From Actinomycetota bacterium (GTDB lineage: Bacteria; Actinomycetota; Actinomycetes; S36-B12; UBA5976), in the NCBI GenBank assembly GCA_026392515.1, contig JAPLBY010000021.1, positions 1 to 64,000 of the forward strand: a stretch of 64,000 nucleotides of DNA. Direction: 5' to 3'. Position numbers and translations under genes: made by a program. The notes under the pieces were generated by a model. That model worked only from the letters and a program-made list of their open reading frames with translations. It was not told the DNA's origin and did not search any database. Positions 24,499-33,975 of the stretch are shown in pieces (the first letter of the stretch is position 1; every line of letters begins with the position of its first letter).

Positions 24499-26213
24499 TG
24501 AGTCCGAGTCCCGCTTTCGAATCCCAGTCAAATGGGGCAGCTCTGACTATTTCTGACATTGGTAAACCGCTGGCTCACACCACGTTCGTTATTGTTGACC
24601 TCGAAACTGCTGGCGGCAAACCAGTTGATGCCGGCATTACTGAAATCGGGGCTGTCAAAGTTCGAGGTGGCGAAGTCATTGGCGAGTTTCGAACATTTTG
24701 CTCACCAGGTGTCCCTATTCCGGCCTTCATTTCAGTCCTGACTGGAATTACAGATCACCATGTTGCAGATGCCCCAAACGTAGCTTCCGCAGTGCGCGAG
24801 TTCTTGGCGTTTGCAAATTTTGAGTCAGGTGACCAACCAGTTCTAGTTGCGCACAACGCCCCGTTCGATGTGGGATTTTTGAAATCTGCTTGTGCCAAAT
24901 TTGATATTGAGTGGCCCAAGCCACCAGTTTTGGACACCGTGATTCTGGCTCGCAAGATTCTACGTAAAGATGAAGTGCGAAATCGAAAGCTTTCCACATT
25001 GGCACAATTCTTTAGAGCGCCAGTTAGTCCAACTCACCGCGCCTTGGATGATGCTCGAGCAACAACATCTGTATTGCACGGTCTAATTGAGCGCGTTGGA
25101 AATTTGGGTGTGCATGATCTTGAAGGATTGCAAACTTACAATGGCCCAGCAACCGAGAAGCGAAGGCGCAAACGATATTTAGCGGACGGACTTCCCGAGT
25201 TACCAGGTGTCTACATTTTTTACGATGGCAACAACCGACCACTTTATGTTGGAACTTCAACCAACATTAGAAAACGCGTCATGTCATATTTCACTGCTGC
25301 AGAAACACGCAGTCGTATGACGTCAATGATTGAACTCGCGCAAAGAGTTGATGCTCATGTTTGTAGTACGAAACTTGAAGCTGCCATCCGCGAACTACGC
25401 ATGATTAACGAGTTGCGTCCAACATATAACTTTCGCTCCAGGAATCCAGAGAAAACCACCTGGTTAACCATGACTAATGAAAAGTTTCCAAGACTTTCAC
25501 TTTCCCGCCAGTCTCACTTGCCAGATTCAGAACGCATTGCAGTTGGCCCGTTCCGAAATGGAAGTAGTGCTGAACTCGCTATGCATGCAATGCACCAAGC
25601 TACGGATTTGCGTCAGTGCAAAGAGCGCATTACAAGTAAGTCTTCAATCTCGCCATGTGTCTTATTTGAAATGAAGCGTTGCATTGCCCCTTGTTTAACA
25701 GGTGCGGAAACCGTTGGTTACGAAGACATCGTTTTAGAAGCGAGTTCAATTCTCAATGGAAACTCCTCAGAGGTTTCTCGCAAGCTGATGGAAAAAATTG
25801 TGACTCTAGTAAAGGAAGAGAAATTCGAAGACGCTGCCTTAGTTCGAGATCGCATGCATGCTTTGGAAGACGGCGTACATAGATCCAGCAGGCTGCGCGA
25901 GATTACCTCAATCCCACTTGTCATTGCGGCTCAGGCAAATGCGCTTGGTGGCTGGGAAATCCACGCAATTTCACACGGTCGATTTGCCGGCGCCATTGTT
26001 GCTCCTCCAGGCCAAGACCCAAAGCCTTATCTACTCAAACTCAAGGGTTCCCTTGCATCAGATGTTGGTTTACCAACGCTTGTGTCCGAGGTCGAATTAA
26101 TCCTTAAGTGGTTGGGTGATGGTGTTACTCGATTAGTTGAAATTACAGATGGCCATACTTGGGCGCATCCAATAGCCGCCAGAGTTCGGGCAAATGAACT
26201 AGTTGGCAGCTAG
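24498..26213 (+). CDS. DEDDh exonuclease fused to a GIY-YIG (UvrC-like) endonuclease domain
   Basis: A fusion protein of about 571 residues. The N-terminal third is a DnaQ-like 3'-5' exonuclease with ExoI FVIVDLETAGG, ExoII HNAPFDVGFLK and ExoIII HRALDDARA. The middle is a GIY-YIG nuclease with LPGVYIFYDGNNRPLYVGTS followed by NIRKRV, like UvrC/Cho. A UVR-like helix (EEKFEDAALVRDRMHALE) follows. It has no C-terminal RNase H-like UvrC half. The family is an actinobacterial trait (Rv2191 type) and is presumed to act in DNA repair. It overlaps convergent trpD by 15 bp. Confidence 0.9.
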   Translation: MSPSPAFESQSNGAALTISDIGKPLAHTTFVIVDLETAGGKPVDAGITEIGAVKVRGGEVIGEFRTFCSPGVPIPAFISVLTGITDHHVADAPNVASAVREFLAFANFESGDQPVLVAHNAPFDVGFLKSACAKFDIEWPKPPVLDTVILARKILRKDEVRNRKLSTLAQFFRAPVSPTHRALDDARATTSVLHGLIERVGNLGVHDLEGLQTYNGPATEKRRRKRYLADGLPELPGVYIFYDGNNRPLYVGTSTNIRKRVMSYFTAAETRSRMTSMIELAQRVDAHVCSTKLEAAIRELRMINELRPTYNFRSRNPEKTTWLTMTNEKFPRLSLSRQSHLPDSERIAVGPFRNGSSAELAMHAMHQATDLRQCKERITSKSSISPCVLFEMKRCIAPCLTGAETVGYEDIVLEASSILNGNSSEVSRKLMEKIVTLVKEEKFEDAALVRDRMHALEDGVHRSSRLREITSIPLVIAAQANALGGWEIHAISHGRFAGAIVAPPGQDPKPYLLKLKGSLASDVGLPTLVSEVELILKWLGDGVTRLVEITDGHTWAHPIAARVRANELVGS

Positions 26214-27287
26214 CGCGTATCGCTGGCTAACCGAAACCCAAACATCTAACAATGATTTAGCTGCACCAGTATCCAGTGAGCTATAGGCAACTGGAAGCGC
26301 TCGAGATATTCGAGCAACCGTTGGGTCTTCGACAGCACCAAAACGCTTCGCACCTTTTGCCGCGTCATAGGCAACCATGGTTGCTGCAGCATTAAGAGCA
26401 ACTACATCTCGGATTGCCGCGAAATTGCCATCCGTTCTTCCCGCCAGAATCTCACGCACAACTTGGGCGTTGAATTGCGCATCGCCACCTCTTAGTTGCT
26501 CAAGCGTTGCTGGCCTTAAACCAAGTTCACTTGGTGCCAACAAGGATTCACGCAAACTACCTGAAGTGACATCCCAGATTTGAGTAGGTGCTGATGTCGA
26601 AAGTTCATCTAAGCCGTCTGTGCTGCGCACGATGATTGATTTAAATCCGCGGTCAAGTTGTACTTGCGCTAGAACTGGTGCAAGGCGAATGTCTGCGCAA
26701 CCTAAAAGTGCAGCCTCAGGTTGCCCTGGATTCGAAAGTGGACCAAGCACATTAAATACGGTTGGCACGCCAAGTTCTTTACGAACATTTCCGGCGTACT
26801 TCATTGCTGGGTGATGAGATGGCGCAAAGCAAAAGGCAATACCTGCTTCAGCAACACATGAAGATATCAAACTTGTTGGCATGTTGATCGCTACGCCAAG
26901 TGCCTCAAGCACATCTGCGGTACCCGCTTTAGATGAGATTGCACGGTTTCCGTGCTTCAGTACTGGAAACCCAGCACCAGCAACAGTTAGTGCGGCCATG
27001 GTCGAGATGTTTACGGTGTGAGCACCATCGCCACCCGTGCCAACCACGTCAACTGCAATTCGATCTAAGTTAACTTCAATCGCATTAGCGAGCATTGCTT
27101 TAACCATGCCGCTAACTTCTTGCGGAGTCTCGCCCTTAACACGAAGCCCAATAACTAGCCCGGCTAGTTGGGAATCAGTTGCGGTGCCCGACATCATTTC
27201 ATTCATGGCCCAGAAGGCTTGATCAAATGACAAGTCGCTTCCAGAAACTAATGTTCCTAGAACTTGCTTCCAGCTATCTTCGGTCAT
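26199..27287 (-). CDS. trpD: Anthranilate phosphoribosyltransferase
   Basis: A 362-residue TrpD, which joins anthranilate to phosphoribosyl pyrophosphate in tryptophan synthesis. The PRPP loop VGTGGDGAHTVNIST, the KHGNRAISSKAG segment and the FNVLGPLSNPGQP motif are all intact. It is solitary rather than in a trp operon, as in M. tuberculosis (Rv2192c next to ctaE). The receiver-like gene upstream on the same strand ends 15 bp before its start, so the two may be co-transcribed. Confidence 0.94.
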   Translation of the reverse strand: MTEDSWKQVLGTLVSGSDLSFDQAFWAMNEMMSGTATDSQLAGLVIGLRVKGETPQEVSGMVKAMLANAIEVNLDRIAVDVVGTGGDGAHTVNISTMAALTVAGAGFPVLKHGNRAISSKAGTADVLEALGVAINMPTSLISSCVAEAGIAFCFAPSHHPAMKYAGNVRKELGVPTVFNVLGPLSNPGQPEAALLGCADIRLAPVLAQVQLDRGFKSIIVRSTDGLDELSTSAPTQIWDVTSGSLRESLLAPSELGLRPATLEQLRGGDAQFNAQVVREILAGRTDGNFAAIRDVVALNAAATMVAYDAAKGAKRFGAVEDPTVARISRALPVAYSSLDTGAAKSLLDVWVSVSQRYALAAN

Positions 27288-27302
27288 GATCGAAGATTTT
27301 CC

Positions 27303-27713
27303 CTACTGGGAAATTGAATTTCGTGACTTGAGTAACTCTAAACAGGCATTGACAACAGCTCGTGGATCAATTGGATGAGCTACAACAGCATCGGCACGTG
27401 ACCAAGTTGCTAACCAACGGTCATCTACCCGACCCACTAGTACTAAAACTGGTGGGCAGTTGAAAATTTCATCTTTAAGTTGGCGGCACAGTCCCATGCC
27501 ACCAGATGGCGTTGCTTCCCCATCCAAAATCAGCAAGTCAAACGGCCTGGAATCGACTGCAGCAATAACGGCTGGCTGGGTTGCGCACTCGAGGATCTCA
27601 ACATCCCCAAAATCAACGGATGGACGCCGTCCCAAGCTCATCTTTATGCTGGAGCGAACTACAGAGTCATCGCTGTATACAAGCACTTTAAGAGTGGGGG
27701 CATTGTTAGACAC
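27303..27713 (-). CDS. Stand-alone response-regulator receiver-like protein
   Basis: About 136 residues folding as a CheY-like receiver and nothing else. KVLVYSDDSVVR carries the acidic pair and LLILDGEATPSGG the candidate phospho-aspartate. The usual lysine before the conserved proline is replaced by histidine (VVAHPIDP), so phosphorylation-driven signalling may be altered. No DNA-binding output domain is present. The GTG at 27713 is 6 nt behind a TACTCT hexamer, which discards a 26-codon upstream extension. It lies divergent from ctaE, hinting at respiratory control, but this is speculative. Confidence 0.72.
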   Translation of the reverse strand: MSNNAPTLKVLVYSDDSVVRSSIKMSLGRRPSVDFGDVEILECATQPAVIAAVDSRPFDLLILDGEATPSGGMGLCRQLKDEIFNCPPVLVLVGRVDDRWLATWSRADAVVAHPIDPRAVVNACLELLKSRNSISQ

Positions 27714-27725
27714 CCCAAAAGAGTA
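27713..27725 (-). promoter_or_regulatory. Leaderless -10 element of the receiver gene
   Basis: Minus strand TACTCT (27725-27720), TTTGGG, then GTG at 27713. Confidence 0.45.
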
Positions 27726-27840
27726 TCTGACCGCCGAGCTGGATTGGTAATTGGGATTGTCCATTTGGGGCAGTGGAATGCAATAGGTCACATCGAGTCA
27801 GTTTTACCCATCCTGCGGGGATTTTCTCCTAGGCAGTAGG

Positions 27841-27853
27841 TAAACTCTAGGGG
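27841..27853 (+). promoter_or_regulatory. Leaderless -10 element of ctaE-qcrCAB
   Basis: TAAACT (27841-27846), CTAGGG, then GTG at 27853. It should drive the respiratory operon. Confidence 0.5.
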
Positions 27854-28449
27854 TGAGTACAACTACCCCCATCAGAGTCCCAAGCCAGGCCGAACGCCCA
27901 AATATGGTGTCAATCGGCACAATTGTTTGGCTAGCAAGCGAGTTGATGTTCTTCGCAGCCTTATTTGCGATGTACTTCACGCTTCGTTCTGTAAATCCAG
28001 AGTTATGGGCCGAAGAAGTAAAGCTACTAGCGTTGCCATTTGCCTCGTTTAACACCACAATCTTGGTACTTTCCTCCGTCACCTGTCAGCTTGGAGTCTT
28101 TGCGGCTGAGCGCGGTGACGTAAAGGGTTTACGTAAGTGGTTTGTTATCACTTTCTTAATGGGTTTTTATTTCGTTGCTGGTCAGGTTTACGAGTACACC
28201 GTATTGGTTCATGAAGGTCTAACACTTTCGTCAAATGCCTATGGCTCAGCGTTCTACCTAACAACTGGCTTCCACGGTCTACACGTAACAGGTGGCCTTA
28301 TCGCATTTCTGTTCGTCCTAGCTCGCACGTATGCAACTAAGCACTATTCGCATAAGCAGGCAACAACGGCAATCGTGGTTTCTTACTACTGGCACTTTGT
28401 CGATGTGGTTTGGATCGCTTTGTTTGCAACCATCTACCTAATCAAGTAA
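27853..28449 (+). CDS. ctaE: Cytochrome c oxidase subunit III
   Basis: A 198-residue, five-helix subunit III of the aa3 oxidase, as expected for actinobacteria, which have the short form. Recognisable segments are [26 protein letters not shown] and [14 protein letters not shown]. It heads an operon with qcrC, qcrA and qcrB, reflecting the bc1-aa3 supercomplex. The other oxidase subunits are encoded separately at 34-36.9 kb. Confidence 0.95.
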   Translation: MSTTTPIRVPSQAERPNMVSIGTIVWLASELMFFAALFAMYFTLRSVNPELWAEEVKLLALPFASFNTTILVLSSVTCQLGVFAAERGDVKGLRKWFVITFLMGFYFVAGQVYEYTVLVHEGLTLSSNAYGSAFYLTTGFHGLHVTGGLIAFLFVLARTYATKHYSHKQATTAIVVSYYWHFVDVVWIALFATIYLIK

Positions 28450-28494
28450 CAAAAGTTCAACAAGTCTCAATAATCGAAATAGCGAAGGAAACCA

Positions 28495-29271
28495 GTGGCA
28501 CTCAGTAAAAGACATCCTGCAGCACTCTTTGCAGTTCTAGCCGTGGCACTCGGAACCACCGGTGCTGCTTATGCTGCAGTAAATGCCCAAACTGCCCCAA
28601 AGGTTGTTGCGAAGACTGAAACTCAGGTTGAGCAAGGTAAACAACTTTTCCTTGAGGGTTGCTCGTCTTGTCACGGTTTAGCCGCTCAAGGCGCTTCCGA
28701 TGGTCCATCGCTACTCGGTGTTGGCGCCGCTTCCGTAGATTTCCAAGTTGGCACGGGTCGCATGCCACTTGCCGCTCCTGGCGTTCAAGCAATGCCGAAA
28801 ATGCCTTCTTATAACGAAGAAGAAACTGCTGCGCTAGCTGCTTACATTGCAACTTTAGGCGCTGGACCTGGGATTCCGACTGCAGAGATGCTTGATACTA
28901 CGAACGCAGAATTAGCACTTGGTGGCGAACTATTTCGTACTAACTGTGCCCAGTGCCATGGCGCTTCAGGTGTCGGTGGCGCACTTTCCGAAGGTCGCAA
29001 AGCTCCAAGTTTGATGGATTCAAATGCCAAGCGTCTTTATGAAGCCATGGTGTCCGGACCACAGTCAATGCCGGTTTTTGCAGATAGCACCTTGAGTGTT
29101 GAAGACAAGAAAAACATCATTGCTTACGTAACAGAACTTCAGGCCAATAAGAGTCCTGGTGGCTTCAGTCTTGGCCGACAAGGTCCCGTGACCGAAGGCT
29201 TGTTCATTTTCATTGTGGGTCTTGGGGTACTTATCGTTGCCGCAGTTTGGATCGGAGCGAAAGCAAAATAA
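28495..29271 (+). CDS. qcrC: Cytochrome bc1 complex diheme cytochrome c subunit
   Basis: A 258-residue membrane-anchored diheme cytochrome c with CSSCH at residues 56-60 and CAQCH at 151-155, an N-terminal signal-anchor and a C-terminal helix near 236-256. In actinobacteria this cytochrome cc carries electrons directly from the Rieske protein to the oxidase, replacing soluble cytochrome c. The GTG start has a good ribosome-binding site (GAAGGAA). Its TAA stop overlaps the first base of the qcrA ATG. Confidence 0.95.
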   Translation: MALSKRHPAALFAVLAVALGTTGAAYAAVNAQTAPKVVAKTETQVEQGKQLFLEGCSSCHGLAAQGASDGPSLLGVGAASVDFQVGTGRMPLAAPGVQAMPKMPSYNEEETAALAAYIATLGAGPGIPTAEMLDTTNAELALGGELFRTNCAQCHGASGVGGALSEGRKAPSLMDSNAKRLYEAMVSGPQSMPVFADSTLSVEDKKNIIAYVTELQANKSPGGFSLGRQGPVTEGLFIFIVGLGVLIVAAVWIGAKAK

Positions 29272-30314
29272 TGAATGAATTAGAGCATCCAACGGGTGAC
29301 CCGTACGGCGCCAAAGATGGCAAAGACTTAATCAGTGGCATCACCGTTTTTCCTATGGAGCCCCACGTTCCTCGTAAGTCTGACATAGATCCAAAGGCTG
29401 CAATCCGGGCGGAGCGCCAAGTTGCCACCATGTTTGGCTTGTCCTCGCTGATGATCCTTTTGTTCATAGTTGCGTACATCAAAGTTCCAGCAGACCTACT
29501 CATCACAATCCCAGTTATTGGCACTTTGAATGCAAATCACCTGGCAATCGGATTCACATTCGGAATGGCAATTCTGTTGATTGGCCTTGGCGCTATTCAC
29601 TGGGCAAAGAAGTTAATGCCGGATGAAGAAGTGATTCAAGAGCGTCACGCTTTGACTTCGACAAATGAAGAGCGCGTTGCCGTTCAATCAAGTTTGCAAC
29701 GTGGCGCCGCCGAATCTGGTTTCAAAGAGCGAAAGATAATTCGCCGTTCTTTATTGGGTGCACTTGCCTTATTCCCGGTTCCGCTAATTGTGTTACTTCG
29801 TGATCTTGGTCCCCTACCTGGCACTCGCCTACGGGAAACCATTTGGGACGAAGGCATTCACCTGGTAACTGATGCCACATACAAGAAAATTAAGGCTTCC
29901 GATATTCCTTTGGGTGGCTTGATTAACGCAGTTCCTGAGAATCTGCTTGAGATTGAACACGAGGAAGAAACCCTTAACCAGCGCGGTAAAGCATCCATCA
30001 TTATCGTTCGCATGGATCCAGCTGACATCGTCTCGCAGCAGGGTGAAGCTTGGGATTACCAAGGGGTTTTAGCGTTCTCGAAGATATGCACTCACCTAGG
30101 GTGTCCAACATCACTATATCAACAGCGCACTCACCACTTGCTGTGTCCGTGCCATCAGTCTACGTTTGACTTATCAGACTCGGGCAATGTGGTTTTCGGA
30201 CCAGCCGCACGTCGAATGCCACAACTTGCGATCACGGTTGATGCGGAGGGCTACCTAGTTGCCCAAAGTGGATTTAATGAACCAGTAGGACCTAGTTTCT
30301 GGGAGCGCGGATGA
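29271..30314 (+). CDS. qcrA: Cytochrome bc1 complex Rieske iron-sulfur subunit
   Basis: About 347 residues with three N-terminal membrane helices, the actinobacterial form. The Rieske cluster ligands lie in CTHLGC and CPCHQS near the C-terminus. The chosen ATG overlaps the qcrC stop; an in-frame upstream start at 29247 would lie inside qcrC and is unlikely. It ends with a 4 bp overlap with qcrB. Confidence 0.95.
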   Translation: MNELEHPTGDPYGAKDGKDLISGITVFPMEPHVPRKSDIDPKAAIRAERQVATMFGLSSLMILLFIVAYIKVPADLLITIPVIGTLNANHLAIGFTFGMAILLIGLGAIHWAKKLMPDEEVIQERHALTSTNEERVAVQSSLQRGAAESGFKERKIIRRSLLGALALFPVPLIVLLRDLGPLPGTRLRETIWDEGIHLVTDATYKKIKASDIPLGGLINAVPENLLEIEHEEETLNQRGKASIIIVRMDPADIVSQQGEAWDYQGVLAFSKICTHLGCPTSLYQQRTHHLLCPCHQSTFDLSDSGNVVFGPAARRMPQLAITVDAEGYLVAQSGFNEPVGPSFWERG

Positions 30315-31993
30315 GTACAACCGAAGAGTCAATTCAGGCGCCAGCACATGCTGCGCCAACCACTAAAGGTGGTGCTGTCGGTTACTACATTGATGATCGT
30401 CTAGCCTCTGCTAACTTCACCAAGCGCCTAGTCGACAAGGTGTTCCCAGACCACTGGTCATTCATGCTTGGCGAAGTGGCACTGTACAGCTTCATCATTT
30501 TGTTGCTTTCTGGCACATACCTAACCCTTTTCTTCAATCCATCAATGACTGAAGTTATTTACAACGGTTCATACGTCCCACTTAAGGGCGTAAAGATGTC
30601 TGAGGCTTACTCCTCAACCTTGGCGATTTCCTTCGATGTTCGTGGTGGCTTATTGATGCGCCAGATCCATCACTGGGCTGCGCTGTTCTTTACCGCTGCA
30701 GTTTCCGTTCACTTACTTCGAGTTTTCTTCACAGGTGCTTTCCGTAAGCCACGTGAAATCAACTGGGTAATTGGAACTTTGCTATTGGTTCTTGCACTTC
30801 TTGAAGGCTTCTCTGGTTACTCACTTCCAGATGACTTGCTATCAGGTACCGGACTTCGTATTGCACAGGGAATCATCCAGGCGATTCCGCTGGTTGGAAC
30901 TTATGTAGCTATGTTCCTATTCGGTGGAGAATTCCCAGGCACGGACATCATGCCTCGCCTTTACTCAATCCACATTCTTTTGATCCCTGGCATCTTGCTG
31001 GCTTTGATCACAGTGCACTTAATCATGGTGTTCTACCAAAAGCACACGCAGTTCCCTGGCCCAGGTCGCACTGAAAGCAACGTTGTTGGCTTCCGCCTGT
31101 TCCCGATCTACATGGCTAAGGCCGGCGGCTTCTTCTTCGTGGTATTCGGAATCACAGTGCTGATCGCAGCGCTGGTAACCATTAACCCGGTCTGGCTCTA
31201 CGGTCCATACACGCCTTCCCAGGTAACTGCAGGCTCCCAGCCTGACTGGTACATCGGCTGGCTAGATGGCGCAGTTCGATTAATGCCAAACCTTGAATCC
31301 GTAGTCTTTGGCTACACCTTGAGCTGGAACATTCTGGTGCCAGCTTTGGTTATTCCAGGAATTATGTTTACGGCTCTTGGTTTGTATCCATGGATCGAAG
31401 CTTGGGCAACTGGCGACAGGCGTGAACATCACCTGCTAGATCGTCCGCGTAACGCACCGACCCGCACCGGCCTTGGTGTGATGGCGCTGACGTTCTACAT
31501 GATCTTGGTTATTTCTGGTGGTAACGACATTATTGCCTCTGCATTTAATCTTTCAATTAATCAGATCACTTGGGGCTTCCGCTTCCTATTGTTCATTCTT
31601 CCGCCGCTGGCATTTGTGCTTACCAAGCGCATCTGTCTAGGCCTACAACGTCGCGACAATAATAAGTTGTTGCATGGTTACGAAACCGGCCGAATTCTGC
31701 GTCTACCAAGTGGTGAATTCATTGAGATCCACGAGCCAATTGGTGAAGCTGAAAAAGCTAAGTTACTTGCCAAAGCTGATGTAGTTCCAATGGCACTTCC
31801 ATCAGCTGTTGATGAGAATGGCGTTCGCAATCCTAAGGCTGCTAAGTCAATCGCTCGTGCGAAGTTGTCACAGTGGTTCTACTCTGATGTGATCCCAACT
31901 CCAACTGACGAGGAAATGCGCGCTGCAGCTGAGCACGCAGCTCATGAACTTCATGAAGCTGAGTCTCATCTAAAGGAAATAAGTCAGCATTAG
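30311..31993 (+). CDS. qcrB: Cytochrome bc1 complex cytochrome b subunit
   Basis: A 560-residue cytochrome b with the heme-ligand helix RQIHHWAALFFTAAVSVHLL and a second histidine pair further on (SIHILLIPGILLALITVHL). PDWYIGWLDG marks the quinol site region, and a long cytoplasmic C-terminal tail is typical of actinobacteria. It oxidises menaquinol in the supercomplex. It is the last gene of the ctaE-qcrCAB operon and is followed by a strong terminator. Confidence 0.95.
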   Translation: MSTTEESIQAPAHAAPTTKGGAVGYYIDDRLASANFTKRLVDKVFPDHWSFMLGEVALYSFIILLLSGTYLTLFFNPSMTEVIYNGSYVPLKGVKMSEAYSSTLAISFDVRGGLLMRQIHHWAALFFTAAVSVHLLRVFFTGAFRKPREINWVIGTLLLVLALLEGFSGYSLPDDLLSGTGLRIAQGIIQAIPLVGTYVAMFLFGGEFPGTDIMPRLYSIHILLIPGILLALITVHLIMVFYQKHTQFPGPGRTESNVVGFRLFPIYMAKAGGFFFVVFGITVLIAALVTINPVWLYGPYTPSQVTAGSQPDWYIGWLDGAVRLMPNLESVVFGYTLSWNILVPALVIPGIMFTALGLYPWIEAWATGDRREHHLLDRPRNAPTRTGLGVMALTFYMILVISGGNDIIASAFNLSINQITWGFRFLLFILPPLAFVLTKRICLGLQRRDNNKLLHGYETGRILRLPSGEFIEIHEPIGEAEKAKLLAKADVVPMALPSAVDENGVRNPKAAKSIARAKLSQWFYSDVIPTPTDEEMRAAAEHAAHELHEAESHLKEISQH

Positions 31994-32002
31994 TTATTAC
32001 GA

Positions 32003-32038
32003 CAAAAACCCCCACCTGATTTAGGTGGGGGTTTTTTC
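32003..32038. terminator. Strong rho-independent terminator after qcrB, probably bidirectional
   Basis: AAAAACCCCCACCT, a short loop (GATTT) and AGGTGGGGGTTTTTT form a G+C-rich stem with U-tracts in both orientations. It sits between the convergent qcrB and gatD genes and can end both transcripts. Confidence 0.93.
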
Positions 32039-32063
32039 TTGCACTGAATCTTGAGAAGGTTAA

Positions 32064-32768
32064 CTAGTTTCCAGTTAATGTCTGTCTGCGCTCTTTGGCG
32101 AAGGCATCGGCTAATGGATCATTAAACGGTCTCATTGGACCAGCAGCACACTGCAAAACTGCATCAGCTAGTTCAGGGTTTCTGGCAAGAGCTGGTCCGT
32201 GCATGTAGGTGCCAAATATGTTTCCGTGCCAAACCCCTTCTTGCTTGCTAAAGCCATTTCCCACTCCGCTTTGAACTAATCCCAGTGGTGGCATGTCTTC
32301 ACCTAGGCGAGTTAGACCCTGGTGGTTTTCAAAGCCAGTAAGCATTGGCAAGCCACCGCGACTTGGTTGGATAACTAGTTCCCCAACGCTTCGTGGCGAT
32401 GCGTCGTAAATGGTGTGCGCGTCTACTAAGCCCAAACCTGCTACGGCATTGCCACTGGAGTCAGGCAAGCTCTCACCGATAATTTGAAATCCGGCGCAAA
32501 TAGCTAGTACGGTAGCGCCACCTGCTGCTGCATACTGAAGTCCGCCGTCTTGCTTTAGCATCTCGAGTGCAGCCGACTGCGGGCCATCCTCGCCACCACC
32601 TAAGAGATAGATGTCGCCAGATCTAGGTACAGCCATTCCTGGGGTTACTTCTACTAACTGGACATCAAGGTTTCGTGCTTTGGCTCTATGCATCAGAATT
32701 TCGGCATTACCTTGGTCCCCGTAGGTGCCAAGTAAGTCGTGGTAGAGCCGGACAATAGTAAGACTCAT
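32064..32768 (-). CDS. gatD: Lipid II isoglutaminyl synthase, glutamine amidotransferase subunit
   Basis: A 234-residue class I glutamine amidotransferase-like protein (CobB/CobQ type). The nucleophile cysteine is in VLAICAGFQIIG near residue 94, and NHQGLT and the late histidine in GTYMHGPALARN are also present. With MurT it amidates the D-glutamate of lipid II, needed for cross-linking of peptidoglycan in actinobacteria. It overlaps murT by 4 bp. Confidence 0.92.
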   Translation of the reverse strand: MSLTIVRLYHDLLGTYGDQGNAEILMHRAKARNLDVQLVEVTPGMAVPRSGDIYLLGGGEDGPQSAALEMLKQDGGLQYAAAGGATVLAICAGFQIIGESLPDSSGNAVAGLGLVDAHTIYDASPRSVGELVIQPSRGGLPMLTGFENHQGLTRLGEDMPPLGLVQSGVGNGFSKQEGVWHGNIFGTYMHGPALARNPELADAVLQCAAGPMRPFNDPLADAFAKERRQTLTGN

Positions 32769-33958
32769 TGCGCGCCACTCTTGCCTGCAGTGATTCCAAG
32801 TTCTGTAGCAAGTAGATCTTGATACGCGGTATAGCTCACAATCGCTTGAATAGGCTCACTCGTAAATTCTTCAACTGCCTGGGCAAAGCTTGAGGCCACA
32901 GACACTTCGATACCTTGCACACTCAATCGATAGGCGACATCGAGCCTGCGCTCGCCAGTGCAAATCACGCGCTTGCCACGCAGCTTCGCATAGTCGATGT
33001 CCCACAGCCACGAAGTATCGCGCCCATCAATGCCTCTAGCGTTAACTGATAGTACGACCTGATCTGCTAAGACATCCCCAAGTGCCTGTCTCCAGCTTTC
33101 TGGGTTCTTTGCCAGGTGCGTTGGGATAATTTTCCCGCCTGCAGAAAAACTGTGGATTCGATCTGGTGCCTTGTTAATCAAGTCAGTAGCTTCATCCGCC
33201 AAGATTTCAGCTCCCATTAACCGCGCTGCTTCAATCACCAAAACTGTATTGCGTTGTGGTCCATCTAGGCGCTTATCAGATCTTACGTCTGGCAACTTTG
33301 CCCCCAGGCCACATGCACATGCGTAATCACCCGTAGACCAATCCAAGATCGCTGCGCAATTTGGACAGGTGGCTGCATCTGGGTGCCTGCGTCCGCTGAA
33401 TGAAACTCGAATCACATGACCTGCCTGAGACACAGCATGTTCCAGGAATGGGTCATCCCGATCAACCACAAATGTCACATCGTCATTCGTAAATGCTTGA
33501 TGCCAGAGGTTAGAAACCTTGCGAACCTCGCCCGTGCGGTGCAACTGGTCTCTAGACAAGTTCAGTAGCACGATGACTTTTGGGGCGAGCTTTTGATACA
33601 TGTCTGGCAAATACATTTCGTCACATTCGACTACCGCGAATCTGTTTCTTGGCAGTTGGGCTAACAGGGCTGCAATCCCGGCTGGCATGTTAGCGCCGGA
33701 CTCACTGGTGCTAACTCCTTCGCCCGCAAAATCACGAAGGATGCTTGCCAAATTTCTCGTAGAAGTGGTTTTGCCATTGGTTCCAGACACTAAAACAATG
33801 TCACGTCCAGCGCTCAGTTTAGAAATCGCCCTTGGGTCAAGTGCCAGAATGACTCGCCCACTTAGGGTTTCGCCGCGACCACGGCCTAGCTTTATAGACA
33901 GCCGACCTGATAACTCGCCAACCTTACAAGCCGTTGCGAGTCTTAGTTTGCTGAACAC
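32765..33958 (-). CDS. murT: Lipid II isoglutaminyl synthase, Mur ligase-like subunit
   Basis: A 397-residue Mur ligase-fold protein with P-loop VSGTNGKTTSTRNLA and, in the central domain, a four-cysteine zinc ribbon (CPNC and CACG). The C-terminal DUF1727 region is present. MurT activates the lipid II glutamate carboxylate with ATP for amidation using ammonia from GatD. The gene pair sits between the qcr and cta blocks; in M. tuberculosis it is located elsewhere. Confidence 0.92.
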   Translation of the reverse strand: MFSKLRLATACKVGELSGRLSIKLGRGRGETLSGRVILALDPRAISKLSAGRDIVLVSGTNGKTTSTRNLASILRDFAGEGVSTSESGANMPAGIAALLAQLPRNRFAVVECDEMYLPDMYQKLAPKVIVLLNLSRDQLHRTGEVRKVSNLWHQAFTNDDVTFVVDRDDPFLEHAVSQAGHVIRVSFSGRRHPDAATCPNCAAILDWSTGDYACACGLGAKLPDVRSDKRLDGPQRNTVLVIEAARLMGAEILADEATDLINKAPDRIHSFSAGGKIIPTHLAKNPESWRQALGDVLADQVVLSVNARGIDGRDTSWLWDIDYAKLRGKRVICTGERRLDVAYRLSVQGIEVSVASSFAQAVEEFTSEPIQAIVSYTAYQDLLATELGITAGKSGAQ

Positions 33959-33975
33959 AAATGATCTAGCACTTA

